NCBI GenBank assembly: GCA_021802825.1
Contig: JAJZRG010000007.1
Span: 1 to 64,000 of the forward strand
From: Chloroflexota bacterium
GTDB lineage: Bacteria; Chloroflexota; Limnocylindria; Limnocylindrales; CSP1-4
Direction: 5' to 3'
DNA: 64,000 nt
Shown piece after piece: positions 53,505 to 62,353 of this stretch. The notes beneath the pieces are model-generated. The model saw only the letters and a list, made by a program, of their open reading frames with translations, did not search any database and was not told the origin of the DNA. Position 1 is the stretch's first letter. Each line of letters opens with the position of its first letter. Made by a program: the position numbers and the translations under genes.

Positions 53505-53958
53505 GCGCGCAGGATGACGGCGCCGCCTTATGCCTGACTCACGGCGCGCAAGGGCGAGGACGCCACGCACGTATCCCGGACCAACGGCGTGTCGGACCAG
53601 TGCCCCGATCCGCCGGTCCCTCGCGGGTTGAGTCGCGTCAGGGTCGGGAGCGCCCCCCGCGTGCACGGGCCACAGCGCGGGCCCCCGGCTCGGGCCGGGA
53701 CCCGCGCACGCCGCTGCGCGCGGCGACCCCGGCACGACTCGGCCGCTGGCGCGCGGCGGGGGTCCCGGGCGGCAACCGGCGCGCGACTTCAGGAAGCAGG
53801 GCTAGGTGCGGCGCGGCCGACCGCAGACGTCGCGGGCTCGTGCGACGCGGCAGACCGCGGACGACGCGGACCCGCGGCCCCCGCGGACGAAGCGGGCTGG
53901 CGCGGCGCGGCCGACGGAGAACGACCGCTCGACGCCCGCCCCGTTCAGCCTTCCGCCA
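53505..53958. other. 454-bp stretch without a recognised gene
   Basis: Extremely GC-rich with short CGCGG/CCGCG repeats (notably 53830-53900). I see no gene, tRNA or clear terminator. A GGAAGCAGGGCTAG motif near 53788 faintly recalls the SRP RNA loop but lacks its flanking consensus. Confidence 0.5.
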
Positions 53959-54942
53959 TCAGTACGCCGCCAGCTTTCGGATCGCATCGGCGATCTTGGC
54001 CGGGTTGAGCATGAACCAGTCCTCAAGGATGTGGTTGTACGGCATTGCCGGCGAGTCGGGCCCTGCGATCCGCGACACCGGCCCATCGAGATAGTCGAAC
54101 GCCTCCTCGGCCACGATCGCCGCGATCTCCGCCCCGTAGCCGCCGAAGCGGTTGTCCTCGTACACCACGAGGCACTTGCCCGTCTTGCGCACGGACCCCA
54201 GCAGCGTCTCCCGGTCCAGCGGCCGCAGCGAGCGCAGGTCCACCACCTCGCAGTCGATCCCCTCGTCGGCCACCTTCTCAGCGGCCTCGAGTGCGTAGTG
54301 GACCATCAGCCCGTACGCCACCACCGTGAGCCGGCGCCCCGGCCGCCGCACCACCGCGCGCCCGATCGGCACCGTGTACTCCCCGCCCGGCACGTCGCCG
54401 CGCACCGATCGGTAGAGCTTCTTGTGCTCGAGGAACAGGACCGGGTCCTCGTCGCGGATCGCGGCCACCAGCAGGCCCTTCGCGTCGTAGGGCGTGGACG
54501 GGACGACGGTCTTGATGCCCGGGATGTGGGTGAAGAACGCCTCGACCGACTGCGAGTGGTACATCGCGCCGTGGACGCCGCCGCCGTACGGCGCCCGAAC
54601 GACCATCGGGACGCAGGACGCGCCAATCGTCCGGTAGCGCATCCGCGCGGCCTCGGACACGAGCTGGTTGAACGCCGGGAAGATGAAGTCCGCGAACTGG
54701 ATCTCCGCGATCGGCCGCAGCCCGTTGAGCGCGGCCCCGATCGAGGTCCCCACGATCATCGACTCGGTCAGGGGCGTGTCGATCACGCGGTCGTCGCCGA
54801 ACTCCGCCCACAGGCCGTCGGTGGCGAGGAACACGCCGCCCTTCTTGCCCACGTCCTCGCCCAGAACGATGACCGACGCATCGCGGCGCATCTCCTGGGC
54901 CATGCCCTCGCGGACGGCCTCGATGAACGTCCGGACGGTCAT
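53959..54942 (-). CDS. 2-oxoacid dehydrogenase E1, beta subunit
   Basis: A 327-residue E1-beta of the branched-chain/acetoin/pyruvate type. Family motifs: IVLGEDVGKKGGVF, DTPLTESMIVG, FADFIFPAFNQLVSEAARMR, GGGVHGAMYHSQS and the C-terminal YEDNRFGGYGAEIAA with SRIAGPDSPAMPYN. With E1-alpha it forms the alpha2-beta2 thiamin-diphosphate enzyme that decarboxylates the 2-oxoacid. It overlaps the E1-alpha stop as ATGA. Confidence 0.94.
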   Translation of the reverse strand: MTVRTFIEAVREGMAQEMRRDASVIVLGEDVGKKGGVFLATDGLWAEFGDDRVIDTPLTESMIVGTSIGAALNGLRPIAEIQFADFIFPAFNQLVSEAARMRYRTIGASCVPMVVRAPYGGGVHGAMYHSQSVEAFFTHIPGIKTVVPSTPYDAKGLLVAAIRDEDPVLFLEHKKLYRSVRGDVPGGEYTVPIGRAVVRRPGRRLTVVAYGLMVHYALEAAEKVADEGIDCEVVDLRSLRPLDRETLLGSVRKTGKCLVVYEDNRFGGYGAEIAAIVAEEAFDYLDGPVSRIAGPDSPAMPYNHILEDWFMLNPAKIADAIRKLAAY

Positions 54943-56039
54943 GCGCCCAGCCCTCCCCCGGAGCCCGAGGCGCCGCCGGGCGTCGGATGCCAGGGCGGCG
55001 GCGGCTCGCCCGCCGCGGGGTCGCCGAACACGTGGTCCATCGCCCCCGCCGGCTCGGGGTCGGGAGCCGCCTCGGCGAACGAGGTGGCGCCCTCGACGCT
55101 CGCCTTCACGTCGGTGGCGATCGCCGCCTCCGCAGCCTCGTCCAGGACGCCCGCCTCGCGAAGCTGCGCCCGGAAGATCGGCAACGGATCGTGGGTCAGC
55201 CCCTCGGCCAGCTCCGACTCCGAGCGGTACTTGCTCTGCTGGTCGTCCGACGAGTGGCCGGTCAGCCGCGTCACCTTGGCCTCAATCAGCGTGGGCCCCT
55301 CGCCACGCCGCGCCCGGTCCACCGCCTCGCGAGACGCCGTATAGCAGGCCAGCACGTCCGTCCCGTCAACGACGACGCCCGGGATGCCGTAGCCCGACGC
55401 GCGGTCCGCGACATCCCTGACCGAGAGTTCCCTCGCGGCCGGGACGCTGATCGCGTAGCCGTTGTTCTCGATGACCAGGACCATCGGCAACCGGTGGATC
55501 GCCGCGAAGTTGAGCCCCTCGTGGACGTCGCCCTGGTTGCTGCTCCCCTCCCCCATGATCGCCATCGCGACCTGGTCGAGCCCGCGGATTCGCGACGCCA
55601 GCGCGATCCCCACCGCGTGGAGGATCTGCGTGGCGACCGGCGACGACACGGAGACCACGTGGTGGCCCGGGTGGCCGTAGTGGCCCGGCATCTGGCGCCC
55701 GCCGGAGCTCGGGTCCGAGGCGCGCGCGAACTGGGCCAGCATGACGTCGCGCGGGGTCATCCCCACCACCAGGCAGGTTGCGATCGAGCGGTAGAACGGC
55801 GCCACCCAGTCGTGGTCCCGGCGCAGCGGCCAGGCGATGCCCACCTGGGCGCCCTCGTGGCCCTGCCCGCTGATCACGAACGGCGCCCGGCCCGAGCGGT
55901 TGAGCAGCCACATCCGCTCGTCGAGCGCGCGCGCGAGCGCCATCGTCCGGTACATGGCCAGCAGGTCCGCGTCCGCGAGCCCGTACTCGGCGGCCAGCGT
56001 CCCGGCCTTCCGGTCGCCTTCCTGCCCGGTGATCGTCAT
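54939..56039 (-). CDS. 2-oxoacid dehydrogenase E1, alpha subunit
   Basis: A 366-residue E1-alpha. The thiamin-diphosphate motif runs from GEGSSNQGDVHEGLNFAA to ENNGYAIS. RQMPGHYGHP and the phosphorylation-loop-like region TGHSSDDQQSKYR are of the branched-chain type. ATG 56039 follows GGAGGAGG closely. The final 40 residues are an unconserved Pro/Gly-rich tail. Confidence 0.94.
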   Translation of the reverse strand: MTITGQEGDRKAGTLAAEYGLADADLLAMYRTMALARALDERMWLLNRSGRAPFVISGQGHEGAQVGIAWPLRRDHDWVAPFYRSIATCLVVGMTPRDVMLAQFARASDPSSGGRQMPGHYGHPGHHVVSVSSPVATQILHAVGIALASRIRGLDQVAMAIMGEGSSNQGDVHEGLNFAAIHRLPMVLVIENNGYAISVPAARELSVRDVADRASGYGIPGVVVDGTDVLACYTASREAVDRARRGEGPTLIEAKVTRLTGHSSDDQQSKYRSESELAEGLTHDPLPIFRAQLREAGVLDEAAEAAIATDVKASVEGATSFAEAAPDPEPAGAMDHVFGDPAAGEPPPPWHPTPGGASGSGGGLGA

Positions 56040-56122
56040 CGCACCTCCTCCGGCGCGCGGCCGCAGCGGTGAATGGCCGTCATGGTTGCCCGCAGACGTC
56101 GTGGTTGCCCGCAGACTATGCC

Positions 56123-57544
56123 CTAGAAGTTGATCGACCTCCCGTCGAGGGCCATCGCCGTCTCACCAAGGATCTCTGACAACGTGGGGTGGGCGTGGGT
56201 CGCGGCGCCGATCTCCCAGGGCGTCGCCTCGAGGAACAGGGCGACCGACGCCTCGGCGATGAGGTCGGTGGCATGTGGGCCGATGAGGTGGACGCCCAGC
56301 GTCTCGTCGGTCTCGGCGTGGCCGATGATCTTGGCGAACCCCTCGTACTCGCCCCCGATGATCGCCTTGCCCACGGCCTGGAACGGGACCTTGCCCACCT
56401 TGACCGGGATGCCCTGCGCCTCGCACTGCTGCTCGGTGAGGCCGACCGACGCGATCTCGGGGCGGCAGTAGGTGGCGCGCGGCTGGCGGACGTAGTCCAT
56501 CGGGTGCACATCGCTCTCGCCCGCGATCACGCTGGCGGCGATGATCCCCTCGTGGGCGGCCGTGTGGGCGAGCTGGAGGCCGCCGACGATGTCGCCGATG
56601 GCGTAGAGGTGGGCCTCCCGCGTGCGCATCCGGCCGTCCACCGTGACGATGCCCCGGTCGACCTCGGCCGACGTGGTCTCGAGCCCGACGTCCTCGACGT
56701 TCGTGGCCCGGCCGGCGGCCACCAGCAGTATCTCCGCACGGATCTCCTCGGCCTTGCCCCCCTCCGGCCCGACCGTGATCCGCACGCCGTCGTCGCCCGC
56801 CACGACCGAATCGGCGTCGAAGCGGGCGCTGGTCATCACCTTGATCCCGCGCCGCGTGAAGGTGCGCTCCAGCTCCTTGGACACGTCGCGGTCCTCAAGC
56901 GGGACGATCGCGGGCAGGTACTCGAGCAGCGTGACCGTCGAACCGAGGTCGTGGTACAGCGAGGCGAACTCGACGCCGACGGCGCCCGCCCCGATCACGA
57001 TGATGCTCGCGGGCAGCATGTCCATCCTGAGCGCGTCGTCACTGGTGACGATGCGCTTGCCGTCGAGGGTGATGCCGGGCAGCGACTTCACGCGCGAGCC
57101 GGTGGCCAGGATGACGTCGGTCGCCTCGAGCACGACCTCGTTCCCGTCCTCGCCCCTCACCCGGACCTTGTGCGCGCCGTCGAGCCGGCCGCGGCCCTGG
57201 ACCCACGTCACGTTGTACTTCTTGACCAGGCTGCCGAGGCCCTTCCACATCCGGTTGACCACCTGGTCGCGCCGCTGGGCGACCTTGGCGTAGTCGATGA
57301 CGGCCTCGCCCGGGATGTTGACGCCGAAGTCGCCAGCGTGGCGCACCCTCTGCGCGACGGCGGCCGATTCGAGGAGCGTCTTGGTAGGGATGCAGCCGCG
57401 GTGGAGGCACGTCCCGCCGATCTTGCCCTCGTCCACCAGCGCCACCCGCAGGCCAAGCTGCGAGGCGCGGAACGCCGCCGCATAGCCGCCGGTGCCGGCG
57501 CCGAGGACCACGAGATCGAACGAGTTGGACGAGCCGACGGCCAT
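56123..57544 (-). CDS. lpdA: Dihydrolipoamide dehydrogenase (E3)
   Basis: A 473-residue flavoenzyme that reoxidises the lipoyl group of E2 with NAD. The FAD motif LGAGTGGYAAA is followed by the redox disulfide G-G-T-C46-LHRG-C51. The NAD motif VIGAGAVGVEFA and the C-terminal catalytic pair in HAHPTLSE are intact. It is the first gene of the E3-E1alpha-E1beta-E2-lipA series. The frame reads PTK after the disulfide motif, as in standard enzymes. Confidence 0.95.
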   Translation of the reverse strand: MAVGSSNSFDLVVLGAGTGGYAAAFRASQLGLRVALVDEGKIGGTCLHRGCIPTKTLLESAAVAQRVRHAGDFGVNIPGEAVIDYAKVAQRRDQVVNRMWKGLGSLVKKYNVTWVQGRGRLDGAHKVRVRGEDGNEVVLEATDVILATGSRVKSLPGITLDGKRIVTSDDALRMDMLPASIIVIGAGAVGVEFASLYHDLGSTVTLLEYLPAIVPLEDRDVSKELERTFTRRGIKVMTSARFDADSVVAGDDGVRITVGPEGGKAEEIRAEILLVAAGRATNVEDVGLETTSAEVDRGIVTVDGRMRTREAHLYAIGDIVGGLQLAHTAAHEGIIAASVIAGESDVHPMDYVRQPRATYCRPEIASVGLTEQQCEAQGIPVKVGKVPFQAVGKAIIGGEYEGFAKIIGHAETDETLGVHLIGPHATDLIAEASVALFLEATPWEIGAATHAHPTLSEILGETAMALDGRSINF

Positions 57545-57719
57545 GACGTGGGGGTGTTCTCCCGGACTGTGGGACGGGCGCGCTGGCGCCGATGCAGGAC
57601 GACCAGCGCGATCCTACACCGCGGTGTCGCGGAACCCGGGGGAGCGCCGTCGGGCCCGCGTCGCGCAGGCACTGGCCGATCACGCCCTCGCGAACGACGA
57701 AACCCTCATCAACGACGAA

Positions 57720-57743
57720 ACCGGGCCGCTTGCGCGGCCCGGT
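57720..57743 (-). terminator. Intrinsic terminator after the zinc-ribbon gene
   Basis: ACCGGGCCGC and GCGGCCCGGT form a perfect 10-bp stem with a GCAA tetraloop on the minus strand, followed by TTTCGTCGTT. It lies 14 bp past the stop of the zinc-ribbon gene. Confidence 0.8.
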
Positions 57744-57757
57744 CGATCAGGAGGCGC

Positions 57758-58153
57758 TCAGCCGCCGCGCTGCGAGCGGAAGCAGTCCGAGCAGTACACC
57801 GGCTTGCCGTTGGTGGGGCGGAACGGGACGCGAGCCTCGCGACCGCAGGAGCTGCACGTCGCTGTGAACATCTCGCGCGGACCGCTGCTGCGGTTGCCGA
57901 AGCCCCCGCCGCCGTAGCCGCCGGCGGAATAGCCACCGCCAGCGCCGTACCCGGAGTCGTAGCCGCCGGCGCCCGCGTACGAGCCGCCACCGAAGCTGCT
58001 GTCGCCGCCCGAGCGGGCGGCCTTGCGGCTGGCGCGGCAGGACGGGCAGCGACGGGGCTCCGAGAATCCCTTCTCGGCGTAGAAGGCCTGCTCTCGCTCC
58101 GTGAACGCGAACTCCATTCCGCAGTCGGAACAGGTCAGGGTCTTGTCGGCCAC
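57758..58153 (-). CDS. Double zinc-ribbon protein
   Basis: A 131-residue protein with two zinc ribbons. The N-terminal one (TCSDCGMEFAFT...RRCPSCRASRK) is the zf-trcl type. The C-terminal one (TCSSCGREARVPFRPTNGKP, then YCSDCF) is the CxxDC type seen in Chloroflexota and candidate phyla. A Gly/Tyr/Ser-rich linker of about 45 residues joins them. Nucleic-acid or protein binding is likely, but the role is unknown. GTG 58153 follows GGAGGAG. It is an apparent single-gene unit. Confidence 0.85.
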   Translation of the reverse strand: MADKTLTCSDCGMEFAFTEREQAFYAEKGFSEPRRCPSCRASRKAARSGGDSSFGGGSYAGAGGYDSGYGAGGGYSAGGYGGGGFGNRSSGPREMFTATCSSCGREARVPFRPTNGKPVYCSDCFRSQRGG

Positions 58154-58376
58154 GTGCCGATCTCCTCCAGATGTCGCCGCTTCTAGACCAGGCCCTCGAG
58201 CAAATCCGGAGGAGACCAAGTTGTCGTGCGTGCGAACGGGTGTGAGCCATACGCGCCGGTGCGCGCAGCCGCACTCTACCGTCAATCCGCGAGCGTGGCG
58301 ATACCTATTTTCCTTCGCCTCTTGCACCCCCTGTCGCGCCCGTCGGCGGGCATTCCATGGGCGCCCCGGGCGGCTG

Positions 58377-60038
58377 CTACGCGGGCACGTCGAACTCGCG
58401 GTGGGCGCCCTCGAGGTAGCCCGCGACCTCGGCAGCCTGGCGTCCCGGCGTCCAGCCCAGGACCCGGCCCACGATCTCGGCGACCCGGGGCGCGACGCAC
58501 GCCCCGCGATCTGGCAAGGCCATCGACAGCCGCATCCGCCGCGTCAGGACATCGTCGAGCGCCATCGCCAGCTCGCGCTCCGCGGCCCACACCACCTCGG
58601 CCTCGAGGAACGGGTGCCCGGCGACGAGCGGCCGGACGAGGTCGCGCTCGCGGCCCATCGCCAGCACTTCGACGGCCTCGATGCCGTGGCGGTCCACGAG
58701 CGCCTGCGCCGCGTCCGCGTCCATCCCGGGCTCGCGGGCCAGGCGCGCGGCGAGCGCGTCCAGCTCGGCCCGCGGCGCCGCACCCACGATCGGCAGCTCC
58801 GCGGTTGCGCTCGGGCGGTCCTTCGCGTCGTCGCCCAGCACCGCGTCGATCGCGTCACGGGCCATCAGGCGGTACGTCGTGTACTTGCCGCCGCTGATCC
58901 GCACGAGCCCGCGGTCCTCGACCGCCACCTTGTGCTCGCGCGACACCTTGACGGTCGAGCTGGCGCCCGACGGGGCGATCAGCGGGCGGAGGCCCGCGAA
59001 CGTGCCCACGATGTCGGCCCGGGTGACGTTGGCGTCGAACGCGCCATTGACCGCGGCGAGGATCCTGTCCACCTCTGCGGCGCTGGCGGACGGCCGGTCA
59101 ACCGGCCCCTTGAACGGCTCGTCGGTGGTGCCGATGACCCAGTGGCGCGGCCACGGGACCATGAACGCCACCTTGCCCGGCACGCGGATCGTGACGCCCG
59201 TCATGACGGGGATCCGCTCTCTCGGGACGAGGATGTGGGTGCCGCGCGACGGCAGGACGTTGAACGTGGCCTTCTCGCTGTCGAACGGGCGGTCGGGCTT
59301 GGAGCCCCAGACGCCGGTCGCGTCGAGCACAGTCCTCGCGCGGACGTCGAACTCGGCACCGCTGACCTGGTCGCGGACCGTGGCGCCGGCCACTCGCTCG
59401 CCCTCGCGCAGCGCGCGCACGGCCCGCACGCGCGTCACGGCCAGCCCGCCCTCGCGGCGCGCAGTCCGGAGCACCGCGAGCGTGTAGCGCGCGTCGTCCT
59501 CCATGCCGTCGCTGTAGAGCATCGCGCCCTGGAGGCCGTGGCGGTGGAGGGTGGGCGCGATCTCGAGCGCCTCGCCCACCGAGAGGTGGCGGTGGCGGCC
59601 GCCCGACTTCGCCGAGCCCAGCAGGTCGTACAGGGTGAGTCCTGCCTGGAAGAACGACCGCGTGACGACCGGGCGCCCGTAGAGCGGGAACAGGAACCGC
59701 TCGAGGCGAACGAGGTGCGGGGCGAGCTCCAGGAGCCGGGCGCGCTCGTGGAGCGCCTCGCGGACCAGGCCGACGTGGAACTGCTCGAGGTAGCGCAGCC
59801 CGCCGTGGATCAGCCGCGACGAGCGCGACGAGGTCCCGACCGCGACATCGTCCTGCTCGACGAGGGCGGCCCGCAGCCCGCGGCTGGCGGCGTCGAGGAG
59901 CGCCCCGCAGCCGACGATGCCGCCGCCCACGATCAGCACGTCCCAGGTCTCGCGGCCCAGCTGCTCGAGGTCAGCGCCGCGGGCGGCGAGGGGCGGGCGG
60001 GATGCGGCGGTGGCGGGGGTTGACGGCGGTTCGGTCAT
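58377..60038 (-). CDS. glpD: FAD-dependent glycerol-3-phosphate dehydrogenase
   Basis: A 553-residue flavoenzyme that oxidises glycerol-3-phosphate to dihydroxyacetone phosphate and feeds electrons to quinone. The FAD-binding LIVGGGIVGCGALLDAASRG, the family motif SSRSSRLIHGGLRYLE and the later VRISGGKYTTYR are all present. A C-terminal helical domain completes the normal length. ATG 60038 is preferred. A GTG at 60065 would overlap the upstream gene. No glpK or glpF is in view. Confidence 0.94.
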   Translation of the reverse strand: MTEPPSTPATAASRPPLAARGADLEQLGRETWDVLIVGGGIVGCGALLDAASRGLRAALVEQDDVAVGTSSRSSRLIHGGLRYLEQFHVGLVREALHERARLLELAPHLVRLERFLFPLYGRPVVTRSFFQAGLTLYDLLGSAKSGGRHRHLSVGEALEIAPTLHRHGLQGAMLYSDGMEDDARYTLAVLRTARREGGLAVTRVRAVRALREGERVAGATVRDQVSGAEFDVRARTVLDATGVWGSKPDRPFDSEKATFNVLPSRGTHILVPRERIPVMTGVTIRVPGKVAFMVPWPRHWVIGTTDEPFKGPVDRPSASAAEVDRILAAVNGAFDANVTRADIVGTFAGLRPLIAPSGASSTVKVSREHKVAVEDRGLVRISGGKYTTYRLMARDAIDAVLGDDAKDRPSATAELPIVGAAPRAELDALAARLAREPGMDADAAQALVDRHGIEAVEVLAMGRERDLVRPLVAGHPFLEAEVVWAAERELAMALDDVLTRRMRLSMALPDRGACVAPRVAEIVGRVLGWTPGRQAAEVAGYLEGAHREFDVPA

Positions 60039-60048
60039 GGCGGGGGCC

Positions 60049-60279
60049 TCAGGGCTTGGGCGCACGCAGGATGCGCCACAGGACGAACGCGGTGCCGAGG
60101 ACGAGCACCGTGATCGCGAGGGGGGTGTGGACGATGACGTTCCGGATATCGGTCGGCAGCACGCCGGTCAGCGCATCGGCGGCGAGCACGACCAGGACCA
60201 CGAGGCCCGCGACGAGCAGCACCTCGCGGAGGCCGGGCTGGCGGGATGAGGCGCGGGGTCCCTCGGGCATGGACAGCAC
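60049..60279 (-). CDS. Small two-helix membrane protein
   Basis: A 76-residue protein with two hydrophobic helices (VLLVAGLVVLVVLAADAL and AITVLVLGTAFVLWRIL) and a basic end. I do not recognise it. GTG 60279 directly abuts the preceding stop, with ATG 60270 as an alternative, and the gene sits 10 bp before glpD, so it is probably cotranscribed. Confidence 0.6.
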   Translation of the reverse strand: MLSMPEGPRASSRQPGLREVLLVAGLVVLVVLAADALTGVLPTDIRNVIVHTPLAITVLVLGTAFVLWRILRAPKP

Positions 60280-61062
60280 TCAGCCCCGGTCCGCTTCGAC
60301 GGGGATGCCGATGGGCGCAACGAGGACGCGCCCGGCCAGCGCCCGGCCGAGCTTCGTCTGGAGCCCGAGCTTCGGCCGGTGGAAGGTGACGGTCAGGTCG
60401 GCCCGGACCACGGGGTCGGACGGCTCGCCCGACGTCAGGTCGAGGGCGGTCGGCGTGTCCACAGCCAGCACGGGAGTACCGCCGTCGCGCGCGTGCTGGA
60501 TAACCTCGACCGCGGCCCGGACGGGCTCGCGAAGGCGCCCGCGGACGCCCGTGCCCAGCAGCGCGTCGACGATGATCCCGGCCTTGTCGATCCCCTGGCC
60601 CAAGATCGCCACGTCGCGGGCGACCGGCACGTGGATCAGGGTGACCCCGTCGAGCCCGTCGAGGCGCTTCCAGTTGCGCGCGGCGTCCGGAGTGCCCGGC
60701 CGCTCGACGCCCGAGACCAGGACGGCGATCACCGGCACGCCCCAGGCGGCCAGCCGCCGTGCGGCCACGAAGCCGTCTCCGCCGTTGTTGCCCGGGCCAC
60801 CAAAGACGAGCACCGGCCGGCCCTCGCGACTGTTGTGGACGAGCAGGGCGCGGGCCGCGGCGGCGACGGCCGTCCCCGCATGCTCCATCAGGGTCTCGCC
60901 CGCGACGCCGAGTGCCTGGGCCTTGCGGTCGGCGCCCGTCATTGACTCGGCGGAGATCGCCCCGCGCGCGGCGCAAGCGGCCCAGCGCAGCTCCAGCTCG
61001 TCGAGCGAAAGCGTGGCGAGGCCGGGATCGTCGCCGGGGAGGGGCGTGTTCCGGGAAGGCAC
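60280..61062 (-). CDS. nnrE: NAD(P)H-hydrate epimerase-like (YjeF N-terminal domain)
   Basis: A YjeF_N domain protein that should epimerise damaged NAD(P)H hydrates. GETLMEHAGTAVA and the substrate-loop motif FGGPGNNGGDGFVAARRL are typical. The VDTPTALDL segment corresponds to the usual VDIPSGL. The dehydratase domain (NnrD) that is often fused is absent. The start is uncertain: I use GTG 61062, while ATG 60942 would cut into the first helix. Confidence 0.8.
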   Translation of the reverse strand: MPSRNTPLPGDDPGLATLSLDELELRWAACAARGAISAESMTGADRKAQALGVAGETLMEHAGTAVAAAARALLVHNSREGRPVLVFGGPGNNGGDGFVAARRLAAWGVPVIAVLVSGVERPGTPDAARNWKRLDGLDGVTLIHVPVARDVAILGQGIDKAGIIVDALLGTGVRGRLREPVRAAVEVIQHARDGGTPVLAVDTPTALDLTSGEPSDPVVRADLTVTFHRPKLGLQTKLGRALAGRVLVAPIGIPVEADRG

Positions 61063-61242
61063 GCGTGAAGGGTACCGTGCCTTGGGGGCACCCACGGCTG
61101 TCGAGGGCCACGGTGAGGTGTCCCCCTGGATGGGCGCCGGCGGGACACCGGTCGAACCCGGACCCTGCCGAAGTGGCCTCGGGCGCCCGACGCGACGCGC
61201 GACCGCGTGACGCGACGCCGCGACCGCCCGACCCGACAACGC

Positions 61243-62163
61243 TCAGCCGGGCAGCCTCGCCTCCAGGCCATCGGGCGTCTCGCGGGCTTCGAGCAGCCCC
61301 TCCCGCGCGAGGGCGAGAACGGCCTCCCGGACGGCCGCAGGCTCGTGGGAGCCGATCGCGTCTGGGTATGCGCACCAGCTGGCGTCCTGGGCGGAGCGGG
61401 CGCGGTCGAGGACCCGGCCGCGGAGCCAGCGTCTGGTCGAGGGGAACGGCGCTGAGCGAGGGCGCTGCTTGGGGAGGACCGACGGCTCCCCGCGCTCCCC
61501 CGCCGCGAAGCGGCACCACAGGACCGCCGGGCAGTCGCCGCACCGAGGGCTGCGCGGCGTGCAGATGGTCGCGCCCACGTCCATGAGCGCGTGGGTCCAT
61601 GTCGCTGCCGCATCCTCGGGCACCACGGCGTCCGCCAGCGACTGCATGCTCCCCAACGCGAACCCTGACATGATGCCGACACCGCCCGCGCCCGCGATCC
61701 GCCCGAGCACGCGTCGCACGTTCGTGTCCACCGCCCCGACCGGCCGCCCGAACGCGATCGCGGCCACGGCACGGGCTGTGTACGGGCCCACGCCTGGCAG
61801 CCGCTCGAGGGCCGGGATATCGCCGGGCACCTGACCGCCATGCTGGCTGACGATCGCCTGGGCGGCGCGGTGAAGCGCCAGCGCGCGCCGGTTGTAGCCC
61901 AGGCCCGCCCATGCCCGGAGCACGTCGCTCACGGGCGCCGCGGCCAGGTCGCCGACGGTCGGCCAGCGGGCGATCCAGGCGACCCACGCCTCGGCCGCGC
62001 GCTCTGCCTGCGTCTGTTGCGCCATCAGCTCGGACACCAGCACCGCATACGGATCGTCCGTGGCGCGGAAGGCAAGCGGCCGCCCGTGGGCAGCGAACCA
62101 GGCGAGGATCGCCTCGCGGAGGGCAGGCGGGACGAGAGCGTCGGGGTGCACGGGCACGGACAC
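61243..62163 (-). CDS. mutY: A/G-specific adenine glycosylase
   Basis: A 306-residue base-excision-repair enzyme that removes adenine mispaired with 8-oxoguanine. The HhH-GPD core has catalytic E45 in VSELMAQQTQ and D146 in VGAVDTNVRR, with the hairpin LPGVGPYTARAV. The Fe-S cluster loop is C201-x6-C208-x2-C211-x5-C217. The C-terminal NUDIX-like domain that reads 8-oxoG is shorter than in E. coli. The start is probably GTG 62163. Confidence 0.93.
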   Translation of the reverse strand: MSVPVHPDALVPPALREAILAWFAAHGRPLAFRATDDPYAVLVSELMAQQTQAERAAEAWVAWIARWPTVGDLAAAPVSDVLRAWAGLGYNRRALALHRAAQAIVSQHGGQVPGDIPALERLPGVGPYTARAVAAIAFGRPVGAVDTNVRRVLGRIAGAGGVGIMSGFALGSMQSLADAVVPEDAAATWTHALMDVGATICTPRSPRCGDCPAVLWCRFAAGERGEPSVLPKQRPRSAPFPSTRRWLRGRVLDRARSAQDASWCAYPDAIGSHEPAAVREAVLALAREGLLEARETPDGLEARLPG

Positions 62164-62353
62164 ACGCGTAGGGTACGGCGGAGCAGGGAGAGAGCCGGGA
62201 GACCGAAGTTGCGCGATGAGGTAGGCTTATCGCCTTCGTGCTCGATGGGCGCCCCGGTCTGCGTCCACGGTTTCCCGCCGTCCGACCCCGATTCACTTGT
62301 CGCCCTGACCGGGCCCCGCACCTTGCGGGAGGGCCCCAGGAGCGCAACACCTC

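Noticed and set aside
53760..53810. Possible small SRP RNA, from GGAAGCAGGGC
   Set aside because: The flanking CAGGCCCGGAAGG consensus and a long hairpin are absent.
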